Shown here: one piece after another, positions 8,410 to 17,657 of the stretch
Layout: every line of letters starts with the position of its first letter
Position numbering within the stretch: position 1 is the stretch's first letter
Source: Alcanivorax sp. 24
GTDB taxonomy: Bacteria > Pseudomonadota > Gammaproteobacteria > Pseudomonadales > Alcanivoracaceae
Assembly: GCF_004360225.1 (NCBI RefSeq)
Contig: NZ_SNUA01000002.1
Coordinates: 372,001 to 436,000, forward strand
Direction: 5' to 3'
DNA: 64,000 bases
Program-made: the position numbers and the translations under genes
The notes under the pieces: model-generated
Seen by the model: the letters and a program-made list of their open reading frames with translations, nothing else
Database searches by the model: none
What the model was told of the DNA's origin: nothing

Positions 8410-11175
8410 ATGTTGGCGCGGCTTTTCTTCATGGTTTTTTTATGCGCGGTGGCCGCGGGCTTGCGGGCGCAGGTGCCATCCGCGGCGTTTTATTATGGGC
8501 CAGAGGTTCCCTGGGACGAACTGGCCGCTTTTGACATGGCGGTGGTCGAGCCGGCGCAGGCTCCTGTCCCTCCGCCAGATCGGGTTGGCCAGGTGTATGC
8601 TTATGTCAGCCTCGGTGAAGTGCTGCCCTCACGGGACTATGCCGCTGGCATTCGCTCGGAGTGGATCCTGGGTGATAATCCGGATTGGCGGACCCGGGTC
8701 TTGGATCTGGCCGAGCCGGCACTGAGGGATTATCTGATTGAAAAGGTGATCCGGCCGCTATGGCGCCAGGGATATCGGCGTTTTTTTTTCGATACTCTGG
8801 ACAGCTACCAACTGGGTGTTGAAACGGACACGGAACGGGCCGCTCAGCGTGAAGGGCTGGAGACCCTGATCCGGCGGGTGGGGGAAACATTTCCCGGGGC
8901 CCGCTTCATACTTAACCGCGGATTCGAATTATTGCCGGTGGTTCACCGCTATGTGGATGCGGTGGCGGCGGAGTCCCTGTACCAGCGCTGGCGCCCTGAC
9001 AGCGGGCGTTATCAGCCGGTGTCCGGCGAGGATCGTGAATGGTTGCTGGCCCGTTTCGAGGAGGTGCGGCAGCGCTATGGTCTGCCCACCATCGCCATTG
9101 ATTACGCTCCTCCTGAGGACAGGGCCGGGGCCAGAAGCATCGCACAGCGGATTCAGAGCCATGGTGTCGTGCCCTGGGTCAGTAATCCAGCACTGGACAT
9201 GCTTGGCGTGAGCAACCTGGAAGTTGTTCCACGCCGCGTGTTGATGATCCATGACGTCGCCCAGGACGGCCTCTGGGAGCGTTCGGAAATGGTCCGCTAT
9301 GGCCTGATGCCGGTGCAGTTTCTCGGTTTGGTCCCGGATATCCGATATATGGGCGAGCCGATGCCAGCGGGTACACTGAACGGTCGTTACGCCGGTATTA
9401 TCACTTGGTTCAATGATGATACCGGAGTACCACCGGCCTTCCGGCACTGGCTGGCGCGGCAGGCCCGTGCCGGGGTGCCGGTGGCCATGGTCGGGCAATT
9501 GCCGGTGGACCCGGGGGATCCCGACGCGGAGGTGTTCGGGCTGCGCCAGCATCCGGAGCCTCAGGAAAGTCCGAGGGTGATAACAAAAGCGCCGGGGATC
9601 GGCTTCGAAACGCCGCTGCCGGCGCTGCTGGAAGTGTCATCTCCGATCAGTGCTGACAATGCCGAGCCCTGGCTGACCCTGGGGGCGGGTGGGGAGGATT
9701 ATATGCCGGTGGCCATCACCGGTTGGGGGGGATACGCGCTTGATCCTTATGTAGTACGCTCGATTCTCCCTACGATCAGCGATGCGGATGTGACGGACCG
9801 GTGGGTGATTCAGCCGCTGGACTTTCTGCGTCAGGCATTGAAGTTACCACCGATGCCAATCCCCGATGTCACCACGGAAAACGGCCGCAGACTGTTTTTT
9901 GTGCATATGGATGGCGACGGGTTCCCCAGTCTGGCGGAGGTGAGGGGGTATCGCGATCAGGCCGCTGGCGAGGTTTTGCTGCAGGAAATACTGAAGCGTT
10001 ACCCCGTACCCACCACCATCTCCGTGGTTGAGGGGGAAGTGGCGCGGACCGGACTCTACCCGGAGAGGGCCGAGGAACTGGAGGACATCGCCCGGCGTAT
10101 TTTCAGGTTGCGGCATGTGGAAGCCGCTACTCACACCTATTCACACCCGTTCTATTGGTATGAAGCAGCGGCTCATCCATCGGAGACTCAGGGCTCCGAA
10201 GGGGCACTGCGGTTGGCTGTGCCGGATTACACCCTGGATCTGGAACGAGAATTGGCTGGCTCCGCCCGTTATATCGAGGAAAATCTGTTGCCGCCGGGCA
10301 AAAGGGTGGAAATGGTGCTCTGGAGTGGCGATACCAACCCGCCGGAAAAAGCGTTGGAACTGACTCGCAAGGCCGGTCTTCTGAATATGAACGGCAGCGA
10401 CACGGTGATCACCGAAAGCGCGTCTACCTGGACGCTGATCAAAGGGATCGGCGTGCCCAAGGGTGACGAATATCAGGTGTTTGCTCCGAACCAGAACGAG
10501 AATCTGTACACCGGAGAGTGGCTCGGCCCGTTTTACGGGTTTCAACGCGTCATTGAAACGTTTGAGTTGACCGGAGAACCGATCCGCTTCAAACCCATCG
10601 ATATCTACTACCACACCTATATCGCCAGCAAGAAGGCGTCCCTGGCGTCGCTGAAAAAGGTTTACGACTGGGCGTTGAGTCAGCCGGTCAATCCCGTGTT
10701 CGCGTCCGACTACGTGAAAAAGGTGCTTGATTTCAATCGCATGGTGGTGGCGCGCCAGGGAAACCGGTGGCGGGTTCTGGGGGCAGGGGAATTGCGCACC
10801 CTGCGTCTCCCGGAAGGCGTGGCATTACCCGATCTTCGAACCAGCCAGGGGCTGGCCGGCTATCAGAGCGGCGGCACCGGGCCCTACCTTCACCTGTCCG
10901 GAGGCCGTGCCAGCTGGCAGCCCGGAACGGAGGGAACGGCGCCGGGGATATGGGATGCCAACGGACGTTTGACGGCGTTTGAACGCGATGCGGGGGGCAT
11001 CACTTTCTCGCTGAAAAGCGCGCTGCCGTTGTTGTTCACTCTGCAGCAGCCCCCCGGTTGTGAATTGCGCCAGAACGAACGCCGTATCAGGCCCGTGTCC
11101 CGCGAAGGTGATCGTTATCGTTACAGGAGTGACCGCAGTGAGCTCAACGAGCTACGGCTACAGTGTCGCCCGTGA
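8410..11175 (+). CDS. pelA: Pel polysaccharide deacetylase/hydrolase PelA
   Basis: A periplasmic bifunctional enzyme of about 921 residues that deacetylates and trims Pel, a GalNAc/GalN-rich exopolysaccharide. It begins with a signal peptide (MLARLFFMVFLCAVAAG). The N-terminal GH114-like TIM-barrel glycosidase carries FFFDTLDS (D128) and AESLY (E188). The central deacetylase carries FFVHMDGDG (D501, D503) and the HTYSH metal motif (H575, H579). P. aeruginosa PelA is 948 residues. The start could instead be the GTG at 8386 (AAGGA 15 bases upstream); ATG 8410 has GGAG 13 bases upstream. Its 3' end overlaps pelB1 by 38 bases. Confidence 0.95.
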   Translation: MLARLFFMVFLCAVAAGLRAQVPSAAFYYGPEVPWDELAAFDMAVVEPAQAPVPPPDRVGQVYAYVSLGEVLPSRDYAAGIRSEWILGDNPDWRTRVLDLAEPALRDYLIEKVIRPLWRQGYRRFFFDTLDSYQLGVETDTERAAQREGLETLIRRVGETFPGARFILNRGFELLPVVHRYVDAVAAESLYQRWRPDSGRYQPVSGEDREWLLARFEEVRQRYGLPTIAIDYAPPEDRAGARSIAQRIQSHGVVPWVSNPALDMLGVSNLEVVPRRVLMIHDVAQDGLWERSEMVRYGLMPVQFLGLVPDIRYMGEPMPAGTLNGRYAGIITWFNDDTGVPPAFRHWLARQARAGVPVAMVGQLPVDPGDPDAEVFGLRQHPEPQESPRVITKAPGIGFETPLPALLEVSSPISADNAEPWLTLGAGGEDYMPVAITGWGGYALDPYVVRSILPTISDADVTDRWVIQPLDFLRQALKLPPMPIPDVTTENGRRLFFVHMDGDGFPSLAEVRGYRDQAAGEVLLQEILKRYPVPTTISVVEGEVARTGLYPERAEELEDIARRIFRLRHVEAATHTYSHPFYWYEAAAHPSETQGSEGALRLAVPDYTLDLERELAGSARYIEENLLPPGKRVEMVLWSGDTNPPEKALELTRKAGLLNMNGSDTVITESASTWTLIKGIGVPKGDEYQVFAPNQNENLYTGEWLGPFYGFQRVIETFELTGEPIRFKPIDIYYHTYIASKKASLASLKKVYDWALSQPVNPVFASDYVKKVLDFNRMVVARQGNRWRVLGAGELRTLRLPEGVALPDLRTSQGLAGYQSGGTGPYLHLSGGRASWQPGTEGTAPGIWDANGRLTAFERDAGGITFSLKSALPLLFTLQQPPGCELRQNERRIRPVSREGDRYRYRSDRSELNELRLQCRP

Positions 11176-12019
11176 TCGCTGGCGAATAGTGGGGCCGCCG
11201 GAACTGCTGGCGCTGGTTCTGTTGATCGGCGTGGTGTGCTGGCTGGTTTTCCCAAGGGATCTCGCTGGCTCGCTGCGCAGCGCCCGCATGGATGCGGTGA
11301 CGTTGTCCTACACCAACGCCTGGTTGCGGGCCAAGCCTGATGATTTTGGCGTGCGTCTGGTACTGGCGCGCAATCTGATGGACCTGGGGTTGCTCCAGCA
11401 AGCCGAGGAACAACTGGACCATCTTTCCCGCCATGCCAGCGATCCATCGACTCTCGCGACACAGGCCTGGTTACGCTCACGGCTTCCGTTTGTGGCGCTG
11501 ATGGAAATTCCAGCCCGGCAGCGCCGCGATGACCCGCTTTGGGGGCAGTCTCGCGCTGCCCTCGAGCGCGTTGACCGCACGACTTTGTCGTTGCGACAAC
11601 TGGAGCGATACGCGGAAATGGCGCTGATACTCGACCTGCCTGACGCGGCGGTCCAGGCCTACCGCCAACTGGCGGCCCGGCAGGCGTATCCGGGGGCCTG
11701 GTATGCCCGGGGAGCGGCGGCTTTGCTTGCCCGCGGACAGTATCGGGAGGCGGCGGATGAGTACCTGTTGGCAATGGCGTCACAAGAGAACCATTATGGT
11801 CGCCGCCGTTATTTCCTGGCCGCGCTATCGAGCCTGGAGAGTGGAGGCCTGATCAGGGAAGCCGCCGCCCTGGGGCAACGTGAGGCGGCGCCGTTTCTGA
11901 ACGACCAGAAAGTGCTGTATCGACTGATGAACATGGCTCGGGCCGCTGGCGAATATCAGTTGGCGGAACGTTACGCGATCCTGTTGCTGAAACTGGATCA
12001 AGGGTTGGGAACACCATGA
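11138..12019 (+). CDS. pelB: PelB N-terminal half: inner-membrane TPR protein
   Basis: A 293-residue product corresponding to the front of PelB. It has one N-terminal transmembrane segment (LLALVLLIGVVCWLVF, about residues 22-37), then TPR-like helices (ARNLMDLGLLQQAEEQLDHL, ALLARGQYREAADEYLLAM). The frame is open from 11060, but the start is placed at GTG 11138: AGGAG lies at 11125-11129 with ideal spacing, and the start is inside the pelA 3' end. It stops at TGA 12017-12019, overlapping the ATG of the next gene. In P. aeruginosa this region and the following gene form one 1193-residue protein; here the two sum to about 1219 residues. Confidence 0.85.
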   Translation: MSSTSYGYSVARDRWRIVGPPELLALVLLIGVVCWLVFPRDLAGSLRSARMDAVTLSYTNAWLRAKPDDFGVRLVLARNLMDLGLLQQAEEQLDHLSRHASDPSTLATQAWLRSRLPFVALMEIPARQRRDDPLWGQSRAALERVDRTTLSLRQLERYAEMALILDLPDAAVQAYRQLAARQAYPGAWYARGAAALLARGQYREAADEYLLAMASQENHYGRRRYFLAALSSLESGGLIREAAALGQREAAPFLNDQKVLYRLMNMARAAGEYQLAERYAILLLKLDQGLGTP

Positions 12020-14796
12020 ATGGACGCTGGTTGATTCCAACCACTCTGTTGCTGATGCAGTCCGTGGCAGCCAGTGCACAGCCGCCGGCGCCGTATGAGC
12101 ACCGCTACTACGAAGGCGGTTACCAGGTGTTCGTGGGCAGTGGCAACCTGCCCCGCGCCAGACAGGTAGTCGAGAACGCGTTGTATTGGCGCCCAGACGA
12201 TCCGCTCTGGATTGAACGGATGGCGCTGGTGACCGGGTGGCAGGGGGACACCGAAGCGTCTCTGGCGGCGTGGTTGCGTTTGGCGGAGGAAGGACATGAT
12301 GCGGAGGCCTGGCGCCATGTTCTGACCCTGGCGCCGCAAACTTTCGATTTCGAACTGCTGCTCAAGGCCCGGCGCCGTATGCTGCGCGCTGATCCGGGTA
12401 ATCCCGATCTGGTTGGAAAGGTGGTGCGGGAGTACGAATTGCTGGGTCGGCCGGAAGAGGGCTTCGCGTTTTTGAGGCAATGGTACAGTTCCCATCCGGG
12501 GCGTGCGGTGCTGAAGGAATTACAGCGGATAGCGGAACACATCGGACACGATGACGCGGCGGCCTCCTATTACCGGCGTTATATGGATCGGTATGGCGTG
12601 GAGTCTGAGATGGCGACGCGGTTAGCGGACTTGCTGTGGTTGCAGGGGAAACGGGAAACGGCCTACCGGGGATTGCGCGCGGATGCCGGAGCCTTGCCCT
12701 ACGAGGCCGGGGTTACCCGGCGGCTGGCGGTAATGGCGATGGATCTGGGCGATTGGGAAACCGCTTTGCACTCCTACCGGCGTCTGGATGATAACGGCGA
12801 TGCTTCGGTGGCGGACTATTACCAGTACATTGCTCTGGCGCGTTTCCATGCACCGCGCCGGGTGGCCGCCATTCTGGAACGGCTCTGGAACCGGACCGGG
12901 CGTCCGGACATGGCCGTGGGTATGTTGGCGGCCCTGGCGGCCCGGGGCGAGCGCCAGGCGATTGATGACTTCTTCAACAATCTGGATTCCACGAACTTCG
13001 AACGGCTGGCGGCAAACCCGGCGTTTTTGCGGTTCCTGGCCGATTATCGGCAGGGCCGGGGGGATCTGGAGGGCGCCCGGGCGGCGCTGTCGCGCGCCCT
13101 GATTCTGGACCCGGACGATACGCAGACCCGGGTGGCCTGGCTATGGATAAATGTCAGCGACGGTACTGATGAAGCGCTGGCCGGGTTACTTGAGCGCTGG
13201 GAACCAAGTGCCCGCCAGGATGAACGGTTCTGGATGCCACTGGCCGCTGCCCATATGGCGCTGGATCAGCCGGAGCAGGCGCTGCGTTATGAATTGGCCA
13301 TGCTCGGGCGGGCGCCGCGACAGTGGACCCGCCGCTGGTCCTACGCCCAGGCACTGATCGCGTCGGGGCGTGAGGATCAGGCTTGGCCGGTGATGCGTGA
13401 GTTGTGGCGTTCTCCCCCTGTTTCGGAAGACATGACCTCCGCCGAGACCCTGTTGTTCGAGGAAATGCGGTCCGCGTTGGCGGCCCGCTTCGCCAGCGCG
13501 GATGAACAGCTGCGGTTTCAGCAGCGGGCCTGGGCGGATACCCCGCCTGAGATGAAGGCGGCCCGGGCGGAGTGGTTGGCGCAATGGGCATTATCGGTGG
13601 ACGCCCCGGAGCTGGCCCGCCTCTGGTATCTGCGTGAAGGTCGGCTACTGGGGCGGCCGTTGCCGCCGGGCTCGGCCTTGGCATTGGCTTACCTGGATAG
13701 CGACCATGGTGCAATCAGGACACTGCGTGACGACGCGGCTGACCCCCTGACCGCCGGCGAGCGGCTGGAAGCGGATAACACTCTGGGCCGGGAGCGATGG
13801 GCCGCGGCCCAGTTGGCGCGGCAGCAGTACCATGCCCCCGAAGTGGCGGACCGCCATCCGCAACAGGAATCGCTGTTATTGCCCGCGTCTCATAAAGTGG
13901 CATCGAGTGTTGAGCGGCGTCACCTCGGCCCGTTGGATGTGGATCTGTTCCAGGTGGGGCAGAGATGGCCCGTCGCTGAGCGCTGGCATCTGGATTGGGA
14001 GGGCTCGCGGCGCCGGTTCAGTAGTAACGACCAGCAACAATTGCAGGTCGCGGAGGACGAGCAGCGGCTCACCGTGGCTGTCGCCTATCAAGGCAGGAAA
14101 CGGGCACTGAGCCTGCGGTTCGGACATCGCTCCTTGTTTGGCTATAACCGCCAGGATTTGGAGTTCAGTGTCAGCGGAGAACCCTTTCGTGACATCGACT
14201 GGCGTATCGAGGCCCAGTGGCGGGCTCCCACCGATGAGACATCTGAATTATTGCTGATGGGACAGCGTTCCGGGGTTGCCTTGGAAACGAACTGGCGTCC
14301 CATGGCGCATTGGTGGAACGGTGTTTCCCTGGCTCATTACGATTATCAGGATCTGCGTGACCGGGATCTTGGCGAGGGTACTCTGGTCTCCGCGTATACC
14401 AGTTGGAGGCCATGGTTGTCGCGCTGGTCACCGGGGGTGCGTCTTCGTCATTCCCAGGCGGGTTTTTCCGGACAGCGCCCGGTTGATCCCGGAATCGATG
14501 TCATACACGCCACTGGTAATCCACTGGCGGTGCCGCAAAGCTATCATGAGACCGAACTGGCGTTTTTGCTGGGTATGCCGGATGTTCATATACGGCCGCA
14601 CCGTATACAGGCCTGGGGCGAATTCGGTGTCACCGATAACAGCTTGTCAGGCACCGGTTTTGTCGCGCGAGTCGGAGCGGAAGGGCCGTGGCTGGGCCGG
14701 GATGCCTGGAGACTTTATTTCGAACGGGGCCTGAATACCGGAGGCGGTCAAGAAGACAGCTACCGGTTGGGGCTGGAATATCAGTTCTACTATTAG
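12016..14796 (+). CDS. pelB: PelB C-terminal half: periplasmic TPR plus outer-membrane beta-barrel
   Basis: A 926-residue protein that starts with its own signal peptide (MNGRWLIPTTLLLMQSVAAS-AQ). Residues 30 to about 640 are TPR-like helical repeats (DNTLGRERWAAAQLARQQY near their end). The last ~290 residues alternate like a transmembrane beta-barrel and end in an aromatic YQFYY, typical of outer-membrane porins. This is the Pel export pore and the scaffold for PelA. The ATG overlaps the stop of the previous gene (ATGA), so translation is coupled. The new signal peptide argues that the split is real rather than a sequencing frameshift. Confidence 0.9.
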   Translation: MNGRWLIPTTLLLMQSVAASAQPPAPYEHRYYEGGYQVFVGSGNLPRARQVVENALYWRPDDPLWIERMALVTGWQGDTEASLAAWLRLAEEGHDAEAWRHVLTLAPQTFDFELLLKARRRMLRADPGNPDLVGKVVREYELLGRPEEGFAFLRQWYSSHPGRAVLKELQRIAEHIGHDDAAASYYRRYMDRYGVESEMATRLADLLWLQGKRETAYRGLRADAGALPYEAGVTRRLAVMAMDLGDWETALHSYRRLDDNGDASVADYYQYIALARFHAPRRVAAILERLWNRTGRPDMAVGMLAALAARGERQAIDDFFNNLDSTNFERLAANPAFLRFLADYRQGRGDLEGARAALSRALILDPDDTQTRVAWLWINVSDGTDEALAGLLERWEPSARQDERFWMPLAAAHMALDQPEQALRYELAMLGRAPRQWTRRWSYAQALIASGREDQAWPVMRELWRSPPVSEDMTSAETLLFEEMRSALAARFASADEQLRFQQRAWADTPPEMKAARAEWLAQWALSVDAPELARLWYLREGRLLGRPLPPGSALALAYLDSDHGAIRTLRDDAADPLTAGERLEADNTLGRERWAAAQLARQQYHAPEVADRHPQQESLLLPASHKVASSVERRHLGPLDVDLFQVGQRWPVAERWHLDWEGSRRRFSSNDQQQLQVAEDEQRLTVAVAYQGRKRALSLRFGHRSLFGYNRQDLEFSVSGEPFRDIDWRIEAQWRAPTDETSELLLMGQRSGVALETNWRPMAHWWNGVSLAHYDYQDLRDRDLGEGTLVSAYTSWRPWLSRWSPGVRLRHSQAGFSGQRPVDPGIDVIHATGNPLAVPQSYHETELAFLLGMPDVHIRPHRIQAWGEFGVTDNSLSGTGFVARVGAEGPWLGRDAWRLYFERGLNTGGGQEDSYRLGLEYQFYY

Positions 14797-14807
14797 GAGA
14801 AACCGCC

Positions 14808-15329
14808 ATGAAATTGCCACTGCTCGCCTTGTGTGTGGGGTTGGTCATGCTGACAGGGTGCGGCACCACCCATGTGCGTGGAAGCCAGGATGTCCAGCTC
14901 TCCCGCGATGCCCACTGGTTGGTTCTGCCGATGGTGAACCGAACCACCACTCCTCAGGCCGGGCTTCGGGCTCAAGCGATCACCGAGGCGGTGCTGGCGC
15001 AACATGGCGTCTCTCAGGTGGAAAGCTATCGCCAGCAAGATGGGGATGGTTTGTTGTTCGAGGCGGCTTCCGAGGCAAGCCAGCGCGCCATGACGCAATG
15101 GGCCTCGCAGCGCGATGGTGACTATGTGGTGTCCGGTGTGGTGCATGAGTGGCGCTATAAGACCGGGGTTGATGGTGAGCCCGCGGTGGGCGTGATGCTG
15201 GAGATTCGTGATGGTAAAGGGGCGCTGTTGTATAGCGGTACCGGCTCCCGGGCGGGTTGGGCGCGGCAGTCGCTGGGTGAAACCGGACAACGCGTGATTG
15301 ATAAACTGCTTGCACCGGTACTGGACTGA
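14808..15329 (+). CDS. pelC: Pel outer-membrane lipoprotein PelC
   Basis: A 173-residue lipoprotein with signal MKLPLLALCVGLVMLTGC; the lipobox is LTGC. P. aeruginosa PelC is 172 residues and forms a dodecameric ring at the periplasmic face of the outer membrane that guides the cationic polymer to PelB. The ATG at 14808 has TAGGAG 8 bases upstream, directly after the pelB2 stop; the longer frame from 14688 lies inside pelB2. The stop overlaps the pelD ATG (TGATG). Confidence 0.92.
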   Translation: MKLPLLALCVGLVMLTGCGTTHVRGSQDVQLSRDAHWLVLPMVNRTTTPQAGLRAQAITEAVLAQHGVSQVESYRQQDGDGLLFEAASEASQRAMTQWASQRDGDYVVSGVVHEWRYKTGVDGEPAVGVMLEIRDGKGALLYSGTGSRAGWARQSLGETGQRVIDKLLAPVLD

Positions 15330-16669
15330 TGCTCGGTAAACTCCGGGACAACCGCTTCGTCCGTTTCCTGGCGCCGCCGGGGCCGGGCGTGCTGGCCTGG
15401 CTGGAAGCGCCTATGGTGGTACTGGCGGCCACCGCCATTGGTTTTCTGGTGCGCGCGGGGGATCCGTTGTTTCTCACCGGGGGGATCCGTTGGAGCCTGG
15501 TGGCGGCGATGCTGGTGGCACTGCGTTATGGATCGTTGCTTGGGTCGCTGGCGATGTTGACCCTGCTGGCAGTGTGGTTTGGCTGCAAGTCGGTAGGGCT
15601 GTATCCGGGACTTGAATTTCCGGAACTGACTTTTCTTGGCGGCTACATCATTGTCTTGATTACGGGTGAATTCGCGGACATGTGGCGAACACGGTTGCGC
15701 CGTGCCGAGAGTGAAGCCGGATACGCATTGGAACGCTTGCGCAACCTCACGCAACGGCATGTGCTGTTGCGTCTTTCCCATGACCGTCTTGAAGAGAATC
15801 TGCTGACTAAACCGTACACCGTGCGCGACGCATTACTGCGGTTGCGTACCGTGGTCATGGACGGCAGCCGGGAGCAAAGTCTGCCCGGCGGCGAGGAATT
15901 GCTGAACATGCTCGCGGAATACTGTCAACTGCAGCGCGGCGCCGTATATCAGTTGGCGGGGGAGCACCTGGAGACCACGCCTGTTGCTGTTCTTGGGGAT
16001 AATCAACCGCTTGATCTGAGTGACGGGCTACTTCGTTATGCTCTGGACAATCGCACTCTTGCCCACGTGCAAATGGGGGAAAGCACGGATCGTTACGACG
16101 GCAATTACTGGGTCTGTGCTCCGGTTATCAACAGCAGTGGTGAGCTGGTTGGCGTGGTGGTGGTCGAGCGCATGCCTTTTCTCTCGATCACGCATGAGAA
16201 TCTGCAATTGATGGGGTTGTTACTGAACTTTTATGCCGACATCGTGCAACACGGGCCCGAGGTGGAGGCCTTGTGCCGCGAATGGCCCAGTCTGGCGCCC
16301 GTGTTCGGTCGTGAGTTGGTGGCGCTGAACCGTCTGGCGGCTGCTGGTAAGGTGGACACGGCGATGGTCATGTTCGTGCCGAACGAGACCGACAAGGCCC
16401 GGCAAATCGTGGAAGCGCTGAATCGAACCCGGCGCACCATGGACGGGTACTGGTGGGTGGACTGGGAGCGGTACCATCTGGTGTTGCTGATGCCGATGAC
16501 CGGTGTGCACGGTTTCGAGAGCTTCCAGCGTCGTGTCGATGACTGGTTGCGGACCGACTACGATGTGGGGTCCCTGGCACAAGCGAGTGTGGCATTTTCG
16601 TACCGCTTTTTGGATGGGCGCCCGGTTGGGGAACAAATACGGGATGTGCTGGAGGCCTCCCATGCATGA
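15329..16669 (+). CDS. pelD: c-di-GMP receptor PelD
   Basis: A 446-residue inner-membrane protein that switches Pel synthesis on when c-di-GMP binds. About four transmembrane helices lie in residues 27-115, followed by a short helical linker, a GAF domain (about 150-300) and a degenerate GGDEF domain (about 320-446). The inhibitory-site motif RxxD is intact as R369-T-M-D372, five residues before DWERY, which replaces the catalytic GGDEF. Thus it should bind c-di-GMP but not make it. R401/R402 in FQRRVDDWLR may supply the third arginine known in P. aeruginosa PelD (R402). Confidence 0.93.
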   Translation: MLGKLRDNRFVRFLAPPGPGVLAWLEAPMVVLAATAIGFLVRAGDPLFLTGGIRWSLVAAMLVALRYGSLLGSLAMLTLLAVWFGCKSVGLYPGLEFPELTFLGGYIIVLITGEFADMWRTRLRRAESEAGYALERLRNLTQRHVLLRLSHDRLEENLLTKPYTVRDALLRLRTVVMDGSREQSLPGGEELLNMLAEYCQLQRGAVYQLAGEHLETTPVAVLGDNQPLDLSDGLLRYALDNRTLAHVQMGESTDRYDGNYWVCAPVINSSGELVGVVVVERMPFLSITHENLQLMGLLLNFYADIVQHGPEVEALCREWPSLAPVFGRELVALNRLAAAGKVDTAMVMFVPNETDKARQIVEALNRTRRTMDGYWWVDWERYHLVLLMPMTGVHGFESFQRRVDDWLRTDYDVGSLAQASVAFSYRFLDGRPVGEQIRDVLEASHA

Positions 16670-17657
16670 GCCTCGTTTTCTGATTGTCTATGCTCTGCTG
16701 TTGGAAGCGGGTGCTTTCGTTTTGTTGTTATCCCGCTCCAGTGACGATCTGTTGCTGATCAAGTATCTGGGATTGCACGCGGTGGCATCCTTACTGCTGG
16801 CCAGTGGCGCCTGGGCTCTGTTGCCCAGTGGATTCCGTAAACCCAGGATCTGGTCCTGGGTACTGACATTCTGTCTGGCCTTTTTTGTTCCGGCCTTCGG
16901 GCTGGTCGCTATTCTCGGCGGTGTTCTGGTTGGCTATTTTCTGCCCGCGGCGTTTCGCAAGGAGCCATTTGTAACCGTTTCCGCGCCGGCTTTCAATCCG
17001 GTGCCGATGCCCGCGGGCGGCGGTTTCCGGCAGGAAGACCTCAAGACGCTGTTGCTGTCTTCCGATTCACCGACGGAGCTGCGCCTGCAGGGCATGATGA
17101 CGGTACGGCGCATGCCCACCCGTTCCACCGGAGAAGTGCTGAGGGACACCCTGGATGATCAGGTTGATGACATCCGGCTGCTGGCCTACGGCATCCTCGA
17201 CCAGAAAGAGAAAGCCATCACCCGGCAGATCGACCGTGCCATGCGGCTTTTGGACTCCGCCACGCTTTCCCGTAAATATCGTCTGTATCGCCGTCTGGCC
17301 GAGTTGTATTGGGAATTGGTGTATCAGGACCTGGTACAGGGAGACATCCGCCAATTGGCATTGGATCGCGCTTACCACTATGTGGATGTCGCATTGAGCG
17401 AAAAGTCGGACGATGGCGGTATGTGGCTGTTGCAGGGACGGATTTGTCTGGCGCAAGGGCGGCTGACGGAAGCGGAACAGAGTTTCATGTCCTGTCGCAT
17501 GCTTGGATTGCCTGCCTCACGTGTCAACCCCTGGCTGGCCGAACTGGCCTTGTGGCGGGGACAGTATACCCGTGTGCGCAAGCTCATGGGGGCCATCGCG
17601 GATAACACACGGTCTTCGTCCCTGAATCAGTCAGCCCGATACTGGAGACGCGCATGA
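16662..17657 (+). CDS. pelE: Pel inner-membrane TPR protein PelE
   Basis: A 331-residue protein (329 in P. aeruginosa). Three hydrophobic stretches occupy the first ~100 residues (LIVYALLLEAGAFVLLL; YLGLHAVASLLLASGAWALL; PAFGLVAILGGVLVGYFLP). The cytoplasmic remainder is helical TPR-like, with WLLQGRICLAQGRLTEAEQS. It forms the membrane synthase complex with PelD, PelF and PelG. The start at ATG 16662 lies in the end of pelD (8-base overlap) and follows GGAGG; the longer frame from 16503 is antiphase inside pelD. Confidence 0.9.
   Translation: MHEPRFLIVYALLLEAGAFVLLLSRSSDDLLLIKYLGLHAVASLLLASGAWALLPSGFRKPRIWSWVLTFCLAFFVPAFGLVAILGGVLVGYFLPAAFRKEPFVTVSAPAFNPVPMPAGGGFRQEDLKTLLLSSDSPTELRLQGMMTVRRMPTRSTGEVLRDTLDDQVDDIRLLAYGILDQKEKAITRQIDRAMRLLDSATLSRKYRLYRRLAELYWELVYQDLVQGDIRQLALDRAYHYVDVALSEKSDDGGMWLLQGRICLAQGRLTEAEQSFMSCRMLGLPASRVNPWLAELALWRGQYTRVRKLMGAIADNTRSSSLNQSARYWRRA

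Noticed and set aside
12010-12022. Frameshift artefact splitting pelB
   Set aside because: The second gene begins with a complete signal peptide and a start overlapping the first stop, as expected of a genuine gene boundary. Kept as a finding with read-level checking advised.
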